From a bacterium (GTDB lineage Bacteria > Myxococcota_A > Bradymonadia > UBA7976 > UBA1532): a stretch of DNA of 64,000 bases. Position numbers and translations under genes: made by a program. The notes under the pieces were generated by a model. The model worked only from the letters and a program-made list of their open reading frames with translations. It had not been told where the DNA came from and did not search any database. Within the stretch, counting starts at the first letter, position 1, and each line of letters opens with the position of its first letter. This document shows, piece after piece, positions 17,466-24,886 of the stretch. Location of the stretch: NCBI GenBank assembly GCA_030427205.1, contig JAUHXC010000004.1, positions 186,001-250,000 of the forward strand, read 5' to 3'.

Positions 17466-18350
17466 TCAGCGCCCGGTCAGCCGCCGGATGCCCTTCACCA
17501 GCGCCGCGGCGCTGTCCTCCTGCAGAAAGTGCCCGCCGGGCACGATGCCGTGCGGCTGCCCCTGCGCCCCGGGGATCCGCGCGATCAGCGCCTTCTCGGC
17601 CCCCGCCGTGATCGGATCACCATCGCTGAACAGCGTCAGGAAAGGCTTCTCGAACGCCTTCAGCCCGCCCCACGCCGCCCGGTTCTCGGTCACGCCGGCC
17701 GCCTCTTTGCCATCGGGCACCAGCGAGGGAAAAGTCCGTACGCCCGCCTTGTACGTCGCGTCGGGGAAGGGCGCGTCGTAGGCCGCCCGCTCGGCGTCGG
17801 TCAGATCGCGCCGGCTCGCGCTGTCGATGAGCCGCCCCACCTCCAGATCGGGCGTCTTCTTCACGAAGTCACGCCACGCGCGGAACACCGCCGGCATCTC
17901 CCCGCCCGCCGGCAAGAACGTATTCGCCGCGCACACCGCCGCGAAGCGCTCGGGCGACTCGCCCACCAGCCGCAGGCCGATCAGCCCGCCCCAGTCCTGG
18001 CAGAACAGCGTGATGTCGGTCAGATCCAGCGCCTCGAAGAGCGCCGTGCGCACCCAGTGGCAGTGGTTGGCGTAGGTATAGGCCCCGTCGTCCACCGGCT
18101 TGTCCGAGCGGCCGAAGCCCACCAGATCGAGGGCGATGACCCGGTGACCGGCGGCGGCGAGCGGCGGCACGAAGTGACGGTAGAGATAGCTCCACGACGG
18201 CTGCCCGTGCAGCAGAACGACCACCGGGCCGTCGGCCGGGCCCTCGTCGAGGTGGTGCAAACGCAGGCCGTCGACCTCGACATAATGCGGCGCGAAGGGA
18301 TAATCGGCGAGGTCGGCGAAGCGGTCGTCGGAGGTGCGTACGGCTTTCAT
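17466..18350 (-). CDS. Haloalkane dehalogenase-like alpha/beta hydrolase (subfamily I type)
   Basis: 294 residues. It is an alpha/beta hydrolase with the haloalkane dehalogenase signature: oxyanion loop 'HGQPSWSYLYR' (49-58), nucleophile Asp119 followed by halide-binding Trp120 in 'FCQDWGGLIGLRL', a second possible halide Trp159, catalytic acid Asp245 in 'FSDGDPIT' and His274 in 'PGGHFLQED'. Asp rather than Ser at the nucleophile elbow, and the position of the acid after strand 7, match subfamily HLD-I (DhlA/DhmA). The reaction would be haloalkane plus water to alcohol plus halide; the real substrate may differ. It is first in a three-gene operon with two exported proteins that give no metabolic clue. 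ATG 18350 has GGAG upstream. Epoxide hydrolase is an alternative but usually lacks this Trp arrangement. Confidence 0.85.
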   Translation of the reverse strand: MKAVRTSDDRFADLADYPFAPHYVEVDGLRLHHLDEGPADGPVVVLLHGQPSWSYLYRHFVPPLAAAGHRVIALDLVGFGRSDKPVDDGAYTYANHCHWVRTALFEALDLTDITLFCQDWGGLIGLRLVGESPERFAAVCAANTFLPAGGEMPAVFRAWRDFVKKTPDLEVGRLIDSASRRDLTDAERAAYDAPFPDATYKAGVRTFPSLVPDGKEAAGVTENRAAWGGLKAFEKPFLTLFSDGDPITAGAEKALIARIPGAQGQPHGIVPGGHFLQEDSAAALVKGIRRLTGR

Positions 18351-18409
18351 CTGGGCTCCGGGCAGAGGACGGTGCCCGGCAGCCTATCAGATCCGCGCCG
18401 CGGCGGGGC

Positions 18410-20047
18410 TCACTCGGGCCAGCCGCCGTCGAGCAGATCGAGCACCAGCGCCCGCCGCGCCCGCACATGGTCGATGACCGCGTCCCGGCCGCCCTCCAAC
18501 GCCGTCTCGTAGGCCGCGAAGCTCTGCAGCTGGGTGAACGGCGCCGCCTCCTTGGCCAGCGACGGCCCCGCCAGGGCGTGCACCTCGCGCAGCAGCGGCA
18601 CGAGCCACTGCTCGTTGAACAGCCCCTCGGCGAACTCGGCCAGGGTGTCGAGGTACAGCTGGCGGTAGACCGGATCATCGATGACGAAGCGGATGAGCGG
18701 CCACTGCGCCGCGCTGACCCCCTCGAAGGTCAGGCTGTCGGTGCCCCGCTTCACCGGCCCGAGCGCCTCGTTGTGATCCCACGGAATCCACGTCAGCTTG
18801 CCGCCCTGATCGGGGTCGCCGTACAGGTAGTAGTTGTGGGCGAAGCCGCCGTAGGTGTCCCAGTTGACCATCGCGGTGTTCACCGCCAGCCAGCGCACGA
18901 AGCCGGGCACGTCGAAGACCGTCTCGAAGTGCGCCCGCCACGCCGCCGCGTCGCTGCGGTCGGCGTGCAGCGCGGCGATGGCCGCCTCGACGTCGGAGAA
19001 GTCGGCCGCGTCCTCGTTGCTCTTCTTCTCGAAGCCCACCTCGTCGAAGACCGTCCAGTCGGCGCCGGTGCCGTCGGGCTTGTAGATGTTGCCCTCGTCG
19101 TCGTCCCAATAGCGCTCGATGAGCTGGTCGGACGGGTCTTCGATCATCGTGTACAGCCCCCACAGCGCCGGGCCGTCGCCGGTGTCGACCCACACCTCGT
19201 AGAGCGCCGCCCGCGAGGCCGGCACGCCCATGCCCCGCAACAGCTCGCTGGCGGCGATGTCGCGCACCATCGAGGCGTCGCCGAAGCCGGCGGCGAAGGT
19301 CATCTTCTTGAAGCCGTGGAACCGCTGGTTGTCGACCGCCGGAAAGTCGTCCTCGTACTTGTCGAAGGTCAGCCGGAAGCCGATCTTGCGCCCGTCGCTG
19401 CGCCAGGTGGAGCTCAGCGACGAGTTGCCCTTGAAGCGCATGCCGACGTGATGCCACGGCTGCCCGTCGTGGGTCACCGTCACCGGCACCCACACCGGAT
19501 CGCCGCCGATGAGGTCGATGGCCCCGTCGCCGCCCGCGCCCGGCCCGCCGCCGCCGCGCCCCGGCCGCCCGCCCTGACCCGCGGCGCCGAGCAGGGTCTC
19601 CAGGTCGTCGAGCATCGTCTGGTAGGTCGCCGCCGGCATCGCGATGTCGATGCGGTGCACCCGGTCGAGCGCGAAGAGCGCGTCCCACTGCGGGTCGGCG
19701 CCCTTGGCATGGCTCGCCTCGGTCCAGCCCACCGGCCGACCGTCGGCGCCGAGCGCGGGGTCGTCCTCGTAGGCGAACTCGGCGGGCGCCTCCGGGGTCT
19801 CGGGTTCCTCCGGGCTCTCCGGGTCGTCCGGCTCTTCCGGGATCTCCGGGTCGTCGGGGAGCTCCGGGTCATCCGGGGTCTCCGGGTCTTCCGGGGTCTC
19901 CGGGTCTTCGGGCATCTCGACCGGCTGCTCACCGGGTTCGACCGCGTCGGCCGGGGCTTCGACGGGCGCTTCGATCCCGTCGGGGGCCTCGCAGGCGGCG
20001 GTGAACAGCAACAGGGCAGAGACGAACGAGAGCGAAGCGCGCGACAT
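18410..20047 (-). CDS. CotH-family lipoprotein with acidic Pro-rich linker
   Basis: 545 residues. It has a lipobox 'FTAAC' (Cys19), then a low-complexity stretch of Glu/Asp-Pro repeats (about 42-95) that looks like an extended cell-surface linker, then a CotH-like domain. Recognisable CotH features are 'MRFKGNSSLSSTW', 'KIGFRLTFDKY', 'FHGFKKMTFAAGFGDASMVRD', 'ALWGLYTMIEDPSDQLI' and 'LTWIPWDHNEAL'. CotH proteins are atypical kinases known from Bacillus spore coats (CotH phosphorylates CotB and CotG); exported homologues are common in myxobacteria and planctomycetes. A Gly/Arg-rich loop (about 155-170) interrupts the early part. ATG 20047 is preceded by CGGAGAA. There is no close operon partner: about 60 bp separates it from the dehalogenase start, and 242 bp lie upstream. 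Confidence 0.85.
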   Translation of the reverse strand: MSRASLSFVSALLLFTAACEAPDGIEAPVEAPADAVEPGEQPVEMPEDPETPEDPETPDDPELPDDPEIPEEPDDPESPEEPETPEAPAEFAYEDDPALGADGRPVGWTEASHAKGADPQWDALFALDRVHRIDIAMPAATYQTMLDDLETLLGAAGQGGRPGRGGGGPGAGGDGAIDLIGGDPVWVPVTVTHDGQPWHHVGMRFKGNSSLSSTWRSDGRKIGFRLTFDKYEDDFPAVDNQRFHGFKKMTFAAGFGDASMVRDIAASELLRGMGVPASRAALYEVWVDTGDGPALWGLYTMIEDPSDQLIERYWDDDEGNIYKPDGTGADWTVFDEVGFEKKSNEDAADFSDVEAAIAALHADRSDAAAWRAHFETVFDVPGFVRWLAVNTAMVNWDTYGGFAHNYYLYGDPDQGGKLTWIPWDHNEALGPVKRGTDSLTFEGVSAAQWPLIRFVIDDPVYRQLYLDTLAEFAEGLFNEQWLVPLLREVHALAGPSLAKEAAPFTQLQSFAAYETALEGGRDAVIDHVRARRALVLDLLDGGWPE

Positions 20048-20289
20048 GACGGTTCTCCGGAGCGGGTGACGCCCTAAGGCTATTCAGGAACCGTGCCACG
20101 CCCATGGCATGCGCCCCGCCCGTGATTCGGCGCCAAGCCCGCTTGTCAGATCGCGGCCCGTCGGCGCCCGATCGTCGCCGCGCTTTGACACCTGCTGCTC
20201 GCCCTGCCCCGCGACCGCATCAGCTCGGCGCAAAAGAGATCGCTCCGGCCGGCCTATGTTCGAGTGTCTGTCTTTCCGGAGGGATCTCG

Positions 20290-20877
20290 ATGACCACGCT
20301 CACCCACGACGCCGCCCCGCTCGCCGCCGCCCGCTCCGCCGGCAGCCGCCCGGCCCGCGCCCGCCCGGGGATCATCACCGCCGCCGTCGTCATCCAGGCG
20401 CTGCTCCTGCTCTACGTCACCGTCTCGACCGTTGGCGAGCTGGCCGGGATGGCGCGCATCACGCCCACCGGCGATCAGGCCGCGCTCGTCGGCGCCGTCG
20501 TCGGGGGCATCGCGTACATCGCCATCGGCGCGATGCTCGTGCGCGGCCTCTTCACCGGCTCGGTGCTCGCCCAGCGCCTCGTCCTGCTCGGCGCCGGCTG
20601 GGCGGTGCTCTCGACCGTCCTGGCGCTGCCCCGCCTGGAGTCGATCGGCGCGTCGATGATGCTGCTGCTCGTGGCCTGGGGCGCCGTGCGCGCGCTGCAG
20701 TTCTACTGGCTGACCCGCCCCGAGGCCAAGGTCTGGTTCGGCCTCGACTGCCCCGCCTGCGGCAGCCAGAAGACCCGCGGCGCGAGCCTGCTGTACCGTA
20801 AGCTGCGCTGCCGCAGCTGCGACCACGTCTGGGATCGCACCGCGCGCGAGACCATCGACGTCGAGGCGTTCGACTGA
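20290..20877 (+). CDS. Small membrane protein with C-terminal zinc ribbon
   Basis: 195 residues. About four hydrophobic segments (roughly 28-48, 62-84, 92-112, 118-135) are followed by a soluble tail with two CxxC knuckles, 'CPACGSQ' and 'CRSCDHVW', spaced like a rubredoxin/zinc-ribbon fold. The 'W-x-R' ending of the second knuckle resembles ribbon domains of RNA polymerase or translation accessory proteins, but no specific function can be named. ATG 20290 follows GGAGGG (20278-20283). It stands alone and converges on a lipoprotein gene; the 628 bp between them is the periodic repeat array. A TTGACA at about 20184 has no matching -10. Confidence 0.7.
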   Translation: MTTLTHDAAPLAAARSAGSRPARARPGIITAAVVIQALLLLYVTVSTVGELAGMARITPTGDQAALVGAVVGGIAYIAIGAMLVRGLFTGSVLAQRLVLLGAGWAVLSTVLALPRLESIGASMMLLLVAWGAVRALQFYWLTRPEAKVWFGLDCPACGSQKTRGASLLYRKLRCRSCDHVWDRTARETIDVEAFD

Positions 20878-20917
20878 TCGCGCCCGAGGCGCCGCATGCG
20901 GGCGCGGCCGGTCGAAC

Positions 20918-21490
20918 GAACGCCGGGATATCGCGCGGCGCTGGCCGGCGGGCCGGTGCAACGCTCGAGAATCGGACCCTCAACGCCGTGGGGCCGTACG
21001 AACGGCCAGAAATCCCACGCTGTAGCCCGTCGGGCGAAGCGAACGCCGTGAAATTGCGCGCTGCTCGTCACAATTCGGTTGGAACGCCCGCCCGCAGAAC
21101 GCCGCCGCGCCGCGCGGGCGTTTGATCCCCCTATGACGCCGCGAATACGGCCGATGAAACGCCCGCCGACGATCCGGGCCGCTTCGCCGACGGGCGGATG
21201 AACGCCGATCTCGTCCAGAGCCTTACTTTTTCCGGGCGTTCCATCCCGCGCTCCGCAAAATCTGCGTCGTTTTCGCGGCGTATGAACGCCGCGGCGCGCT
21301 GGGGGTGTTCCATTTTGGATCGGTGGAACGCCCGCGCGAGAAACGGCGCCCGATTCCTGGGCGTTCCCTCGCCCGGATGGGCTTCGTCGCCGGATTTCTG
21401 AACGTTCATATGCCCCGACGGGCGACGACGCGCGATTTCGGGGCGTTCCTTCCGGTCGCGCATCCAGCGACTCCCGATCCCGGGCCGTTT
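20918..21490. repeat. Periodic array of about fourteen diverged 41-42 bp units, in both orientations
   Basis: A GAACGCC-like heptamer recurs at a fixed pitch. On the plus strand, unit starts are 20918, 20959, 21000, 21041 and 21082, exactly 41 bp apart. On the minus strand, unit starts are 21448, 21407 and 21366, again 41 bp apart, with a weaker one at about 21489. The centre (21157-21326) has plus-strand starts at 21157 (AAACGCC), 21200, 21284 and 21326, i.e. a 42-43 bp pitch. Conserved unit parts are a head close to GAACGCCCAGAAATCGCGCG, then about 5 variable bases, then a short hairpin such as GCCCGTCGGGC, then 4 bases. Units 21082-21123, 21200-21241 and 21326-21366 begin with GAACGCC and end with its complement. 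The pitch is not a multiple of three and no gene is evident, so this is a non-coding structure filling a convergent intergenic gap. Confidence 0.8.
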
Positions 21491-21505
21491 CAACCCCAGA
21501 ATACG

Positions 21506-23368
21506 TCAGTCCAGCAGCCCGGCCTCGTGGATCTTGATGAAGGCCGAGGTCAGGTGCCAGACGTTGTCCATCCAGATCCGGTGGTCGAGCAGGTCGGTCT
21601 TGAAGCCGCCGACCGCCCGGTCGCGCTGCTGGATGAAGTAGGTATTGGCCGGCGTGAACTGCAGCCGCAGCAGGTAGGCCACCGTGGCGCGCAGCGGCTT
21701 GCGATAGGCCTCCAGGCGCGCGGTATCGCCGGTCTTCTTGGCCACGATCGCCGCGTCGGCCAGGCTCTCCAACGCCGCGGCGGTGATCGAGTTGTTGCCC
21801 CAGCCGATGGCCTTCGGCGTGAGGATGCCGTCCCAGTCGGGGTGCACCTGGTGGTCCGCGTTCATCGCGTAGTGCAGCTTCACCCGGTCGTTGATCGCGA
21901 AGATGAAGTCGCGATAGGCCGCCTCGCCGGTGACGTCCCACATCGCCTTGGACGGCTGGGTATACCAGGCGGGCGCGTAGGGGGTCGTGCGGCCGTGGGC
22001 CAGCTGCATCATGTCGCTGAGCATGCCGCTGTAGGTGCCCCAGACCTGCTCGAAGAAGACCTTGTAGCGGGTGTCTTTCGTCTTCTCGTAGGCATAGGCC
22101 ACGCCCAGCAGCAGCTGGCCGGGCATGAAGAACTGGCCCTGGCCGAAGGGGGTCCACATCACGTGGTCGGGCCGCTTGAAGCTCATGGCGTAGGTCATCA
22201 GCAGCTCGATCTCTCTGGCGTAGGTCTGCCAGTCGTCGCGCTCGAGCAGCGCGGCGGCGATGAAGCTGGCGACGGTGTAGCGATCGCGCACGACGTTGCC
22301 GTTCGCGAGCGGCTCGGTCGAGGCGATGATGCGCCCGGCCTCGAGCGACTCGGCCATCTGGAAGTAGCGCTCGAAGTAGTGGCGCACGACCTCGAGGCCC
22401 TTGGCCCGCAGGTCGTCGTCGTCGAGGAAGACCGCCAGCCGGTTGAGCACCCAGGTGGCCATGGTCGAGCGCACCATCGTGCGCTCGTCGTCGATGTAGC
22501 GGCGCTTGCTCGGGTGGTACTTGTAGGTCACCTGCCCGTCGATGACGTTGTTGCGGTACCACTCGCCGATGAGCTTCAGCCGCTCGCCGAGCATCGCGGT
22601 GGTCAGCGCGTCGGCCGAGACCACCTCGAAGCCGCGGTAGAAGTCGCCGAAGGCGCGGTCGGGATAGCGCTCGGCGAAGTGCTGCACCCGATAGATCTCG
22701 TAGATCAGCCGGTTGTCGGAGGGGGCCTCCTTGGGGTCGAGCCCCACCGCCTTGGCCAGCCGGGCGCGCAGCGACTTGGGGCTCAGGTTGGCCATCACCT
22801 GCTGCAGCGGGTCGCGCTCGGCCCGCTTGTCGCCGACCTCGTAGATCAGGCCCATCACCTGCGGCTCGAAGACGCGATAGTCGAAGATGCCGGTGATGCC
22901 GAAGTTGGCCAGCCGGGTCGAGAAGGTGACCGGCATCACGTGCAGGTACAGCTCGGCGCCGCGGGTCTTGCACAGCCCGGGCACCCGCGCGGCCACCTTG
23001 GCCAGCGCGTCTTCGTCGCCGTCGATCGAGACCCGGCCCGCGTGGCGCCCGTCGGCGCCGAAGGCGTGCACGATGATGCGCTTGCGAAAGTCGCGCAGCG
23101 CCGAGGGGGCGTCGCCGGTGTAGGGCTGGCCGTCACACGCGGCGCGGGCGGCGGCGAGCAGCGCCCGGCGGGCGTTGAGCCCGAGCTGCTGGTCGGCGTC
23201 GTCGACGGGCCGCAGCGCGTCGTCCTGCACGACGACGGCGGGCACGGCCGCGCCGCCGGGGCTCGCGGCCGGCTCGCGGTTGCAGCCCGGGAGCAGGATC
23301 AGGGGCAGGGCCAGGAGCAGGATCGGGAACAGAAACGGAAGCGGAGCGAGCTGCTTCACGCGCGCCAT
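21506..23368 (-). CDS. Large lipoprotein, alpha-helical C-terminal part, function unknown
   Basis: 620 residues. The N-terminus is a lipoprotein signal with lipobox 'ILLPGC' (Cys29). Residues about 60-200 form an alpha/beta domain ('LGLNARRALLAAARAA', 'VSIDGDEDALAKVAA', 'ELYLHVMPVTFS') faintly recalling the AMMECR1 fold; this is a weak impression. From about 225 the protein is helical with repeated aromatic-rich pairs ('SKRRYIDDERTMVRSTMATWVLNRLA', split around Arg/Met, and 'GWGNNSITAAALESLADA'), compatible with an alpha/alpha toroid as in glycan-processing enzymes. I cannot name a reaction. ATG 23368 is the start. The repeat array lies directly after its stop and a perfect 22-bp palindrome lies upstream. 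Confidence 0.65.
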   Translation of the reverse strand: MARVKQLAPLPFLFPILLLALPLILLPGCNREPAASPGGAAVPAVVVQDDALRPVDDADQQLGLNARRALLAAARAACDGQPYTGDAPSALRDFRKRIIVHAFGADGRHAGRVSIDGDEDALAKVAARVPGLCKTRGAELYLHVMPVTFSTRLANFGITGIFDYRVFEPQVMGLIYEVGDKRAERDPLQQVMANLSPKSLRARLAKAVGLDPKEAPSDNRLIYEIYRVQHFAERYPDRAFGDFYRGFEVVSADALTTAMLGERLKLIGEWYRNNVIDGQVTYKYHPSKRRYIDDERTMVRSTMATWVLNRLAVFLDDDDLRAKGLEVVRHYFERYFQMAESLEAGRIIASTEPLANGNVVRDRYTVASFIAAALLERDDWQTYAREIELLMTYAMSFKRPDHVMWTPFGQGQFFMPGQLLLGVAYAYEKTKDTRYKVFFEQVWGTYSGMLSDMMQLAHGRTTPYAPAWYTQPSKAMWDVTGEAAYRDFIFAINDRVKLHYAMNADHQVHPDWDGILTPKAIGWGNNSITAAALESLADAAIVAKKTGDTARLEAYRKPLRATVAYLLRLQFTPANTYFIQQRDRAVGGFKTDLLDHRIWMDNVWHLTSAFIKIHEAGLLD

Positions 23369-23447
23369 GTCGCATCATCCTCGTCGTCGGTCGGGGCGGC
23401 TCGTCCCCGGGTCGTGGCGCGCGGTGGCGTCCGCGCAGGCCAAACTC

Positions 23448-23469
23448 GCGGGCGGCGCGCGCCGCCCGC
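23448..23469. repeat. Perfect 22-bp palindrome
   Basis: GCGGGCGGCGC (23448-23458) is followed without a spacer by its exact complement GCGCCGCCCGC (23459-23469). It sits about 80 bp upstream of the lipoprotein start at 23368 and about 100 bp past the methyltransferase stop at 23570. There is no T-run on either side, so an intrinsic terminator is not obvious; it could be an operator or a rho-independent-like pause hairpin. Confidence 0.45.
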
Positions 23470-23569
23470 ACCGCAAAGGATGAGCAGAGGCGCAGAAAGG
23501 CCGCAGATCGGCGCGCGCTGAGGCGCCGAGCGGAGGGCGCCGAGCGGGCGCGCGTGCCCCGCCGGGCCC

Positions 23570-24613
23570 TCAGGGCCGGTAGGCCTCCATCACGCCGTAG
23601 TCGCGGAAGCGGTGTACGAGGGTCGGCGCCTCGAAGCCCGCCGCGATCAACAGGTCGCTGAGTTGCTGCTCGGTGAACTGCTGCGCCTTGAAGTAGGCCC
23701 ACATCGACAGGTGCAGCTTCAAGACGCGCAGCGGTCCGCTGAAGTCGGGGTCGATGAAGGCCTCGATCACGACGATACGGCCGCCGGGCGCCAGGCTCTG
23801 CCGGCTCAGCTCGAGCAGGCGCCCGACATCGGCGATCGGCCAGTTGTGCAGAATGTGGCTGAAGACGTGGGTATCGGCGCCCGCCGGCCACGGGGTGCGG
23901 AAGAAGTGCCCCGGGTGGCGGGTGACGCGCCCGTCGCAGCCGAAGCGGGCCAGGTGGTCTCGGGCCACGTCGCAGACGACCGGCATGTCGAACAGCGCCA
24001 CGTCGGTCTCGGGCTGATGCGCCTTGATCGCCGCGCAGAGCGTGCCCGATCCGCCGCCGAGATCGAGCACGGCGCGGCTCTTGGCGAAGACGCCGCCGCG
24101 CACGATCGACAGCGCCGGCGCGAGGGCGTAGGCGTGCATGGTCTCGGCGAACTTGCGCGCCGTCTGCGCGTCGATGTCGCCGTCCCGCCAGCCGTCTTCG
24201 ATGCTCTTGTCGGCGTCGCGGGTCACCGACCACCCGGAGTCGGCCGGGTCGAGCAGGCTGTGCATTGACGGGGAGACATCGTCGATCGCGAAGAACGACG
24301 CCGCGCTGAACGGGCTCTGGTGGTCGAAGTACGCCGCGCCGTCCGCCGTGAGGGCGAAGCGCGTCGCGTCGACGCGGCGCACGATGTCGATCGCGGCGAG
24401 CACGAGCAGCAGCCGGGCGACCATCTCCGGGTCGAGGCTCGCCCGCTGCGCGATGGTGTCCGCCGCGATCGGCCCGCCACCGAGCGCGGTGAAGATGCCG
24501 AGCGCCTGGGCTACGCCGACGCAGGCGTCGACGTGGCGCATCGTCATCAGCTCCATGGCCACGTCCCGCTCGGGGATCGCCAGGGTGGTCAGGTCGATGG
24601 TCTCGCCGGTCAT
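23570..24613 (-). CDS. SAM-dependent O-methyltransferase (plant OMT/acetylserotonin type)
   Basis: 347 residues with the two-part structure of small-molecule O-methyltransferases found in polyketide and antibiotic pathways. A dimerisation/winged-helix part (about 20-100) is followed by the Rossmann domain with SAM motif DLGGGSG (184-190), an acidic ribose-binding 'LFDMP' (207-211) and 'HILHNWPI' (253-260), in which His256 is the usual catalytic base. 'LAPGGRIVVIEAF' is motif III. It would methylate a hydroxyl of a phenolic or polyketide-like substrate. ATG 24613 has GAGGGA upstream; the much longer open frame is not needed. It is divergent from the aminotransferase at 24887, and a 14-bp direct repeat between the two may be a shared operator. 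Confidence 0.85.
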   Translation of the reverse strand: MTGETIDLTTLAIPERDVAMELMTMRHVDACVGVAQALGIFTALGGGPIAADTIAQRASLDPEMVARLLLVLAAIDIVRRVDATRFALTADGAAYFDHQSPFSAASFFAIDDVSPSMHSLLDPADSGWSVTRDADKSIEDGWRDGDIDAQTARKFAETMHAYALAPALSIVRGGVFAKSRAVLDLGGGSGTLCAAIKAHQPETDVALFDMPVVCDVARDHLARFGCDGRVTRHPGHFFRTPWPAGADTHVFSHILHNWPIADVGRLLELSRQSLAPGGRIVVIEAFIDPDFSGPLRVLKLHLSMWAYFKAQQFTEQQLSDLLIAAGFEAPTLVHRFRDYGVMEAYRP

Positions 24614-24749
24614 CGGGTGTCCCTCGCTGTGGTCGGGCACGATAGCGGCGCACGGTGCGGGTGTCGATCGTCCTTTGCGGTGCGGTGCGGGCGGCCGGGG
24701 CGCGGATGGGCAGCGCTCGCGCGGTCTGGCTGCGCCGGGAGGCCGCAGT

Positions 24750-24777
24750 GTATAGACGACACCGTATAGACGACACC
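24750..24777. promoter_or_regulatory. 14-bp tandem direct repeat, candidate operator
   Basis: GTATAGACGACACC occurs twice in perfect tandem (24750-24763 and 24764-24777) in the 273-bp gap between the divergent O-methyltransferase and aminotransferase genes. It is markedly more AT-rich than its surroundings. Tandem direct repeats at this spacing (about 1.3 helical turns) are typical of sites for dimeric or cooperative regulators; which regulator is unknown. Confidence 0.5.
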
Positions 24778-24886
24778 GACGGGGCGAAGAGGGAGATCGC
24801 GGCATGTCGAATCCACATCGGTCTCCGTCGCGGGCGAGGTCGAGCCGGCCGCGACGCCTTCCGCGGCTGCCCGTCGGGCCGGGTCG

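Noticed and set aside
20080..20098. Sigma-54-like site upstream of the CotH gene on the minus strand
   Set aside because: TGGCAC is present but the -12 element reads CTGA instead of TTGC at the required distance.
20184..20210. TTGACA box upstream of the zinc-ribbon membrane gene
   Set aside because: No -10-like hexamer lies 16-18 bases downstream; the region there is all GC.
20918..21490. CRISPR array
   Set aside because: Only a 7-20 base head is conserved and it varies from unit to unit, orientation flips inside the array, and no cas genes are in the window.
20703..22973. Minus-strand open frame running across the repeat array
   Set aside because: The frame is a shadow of the lipoprotein gene and passes through the array only because of its GC bias; the 41-bp pitch breaks codon phase.
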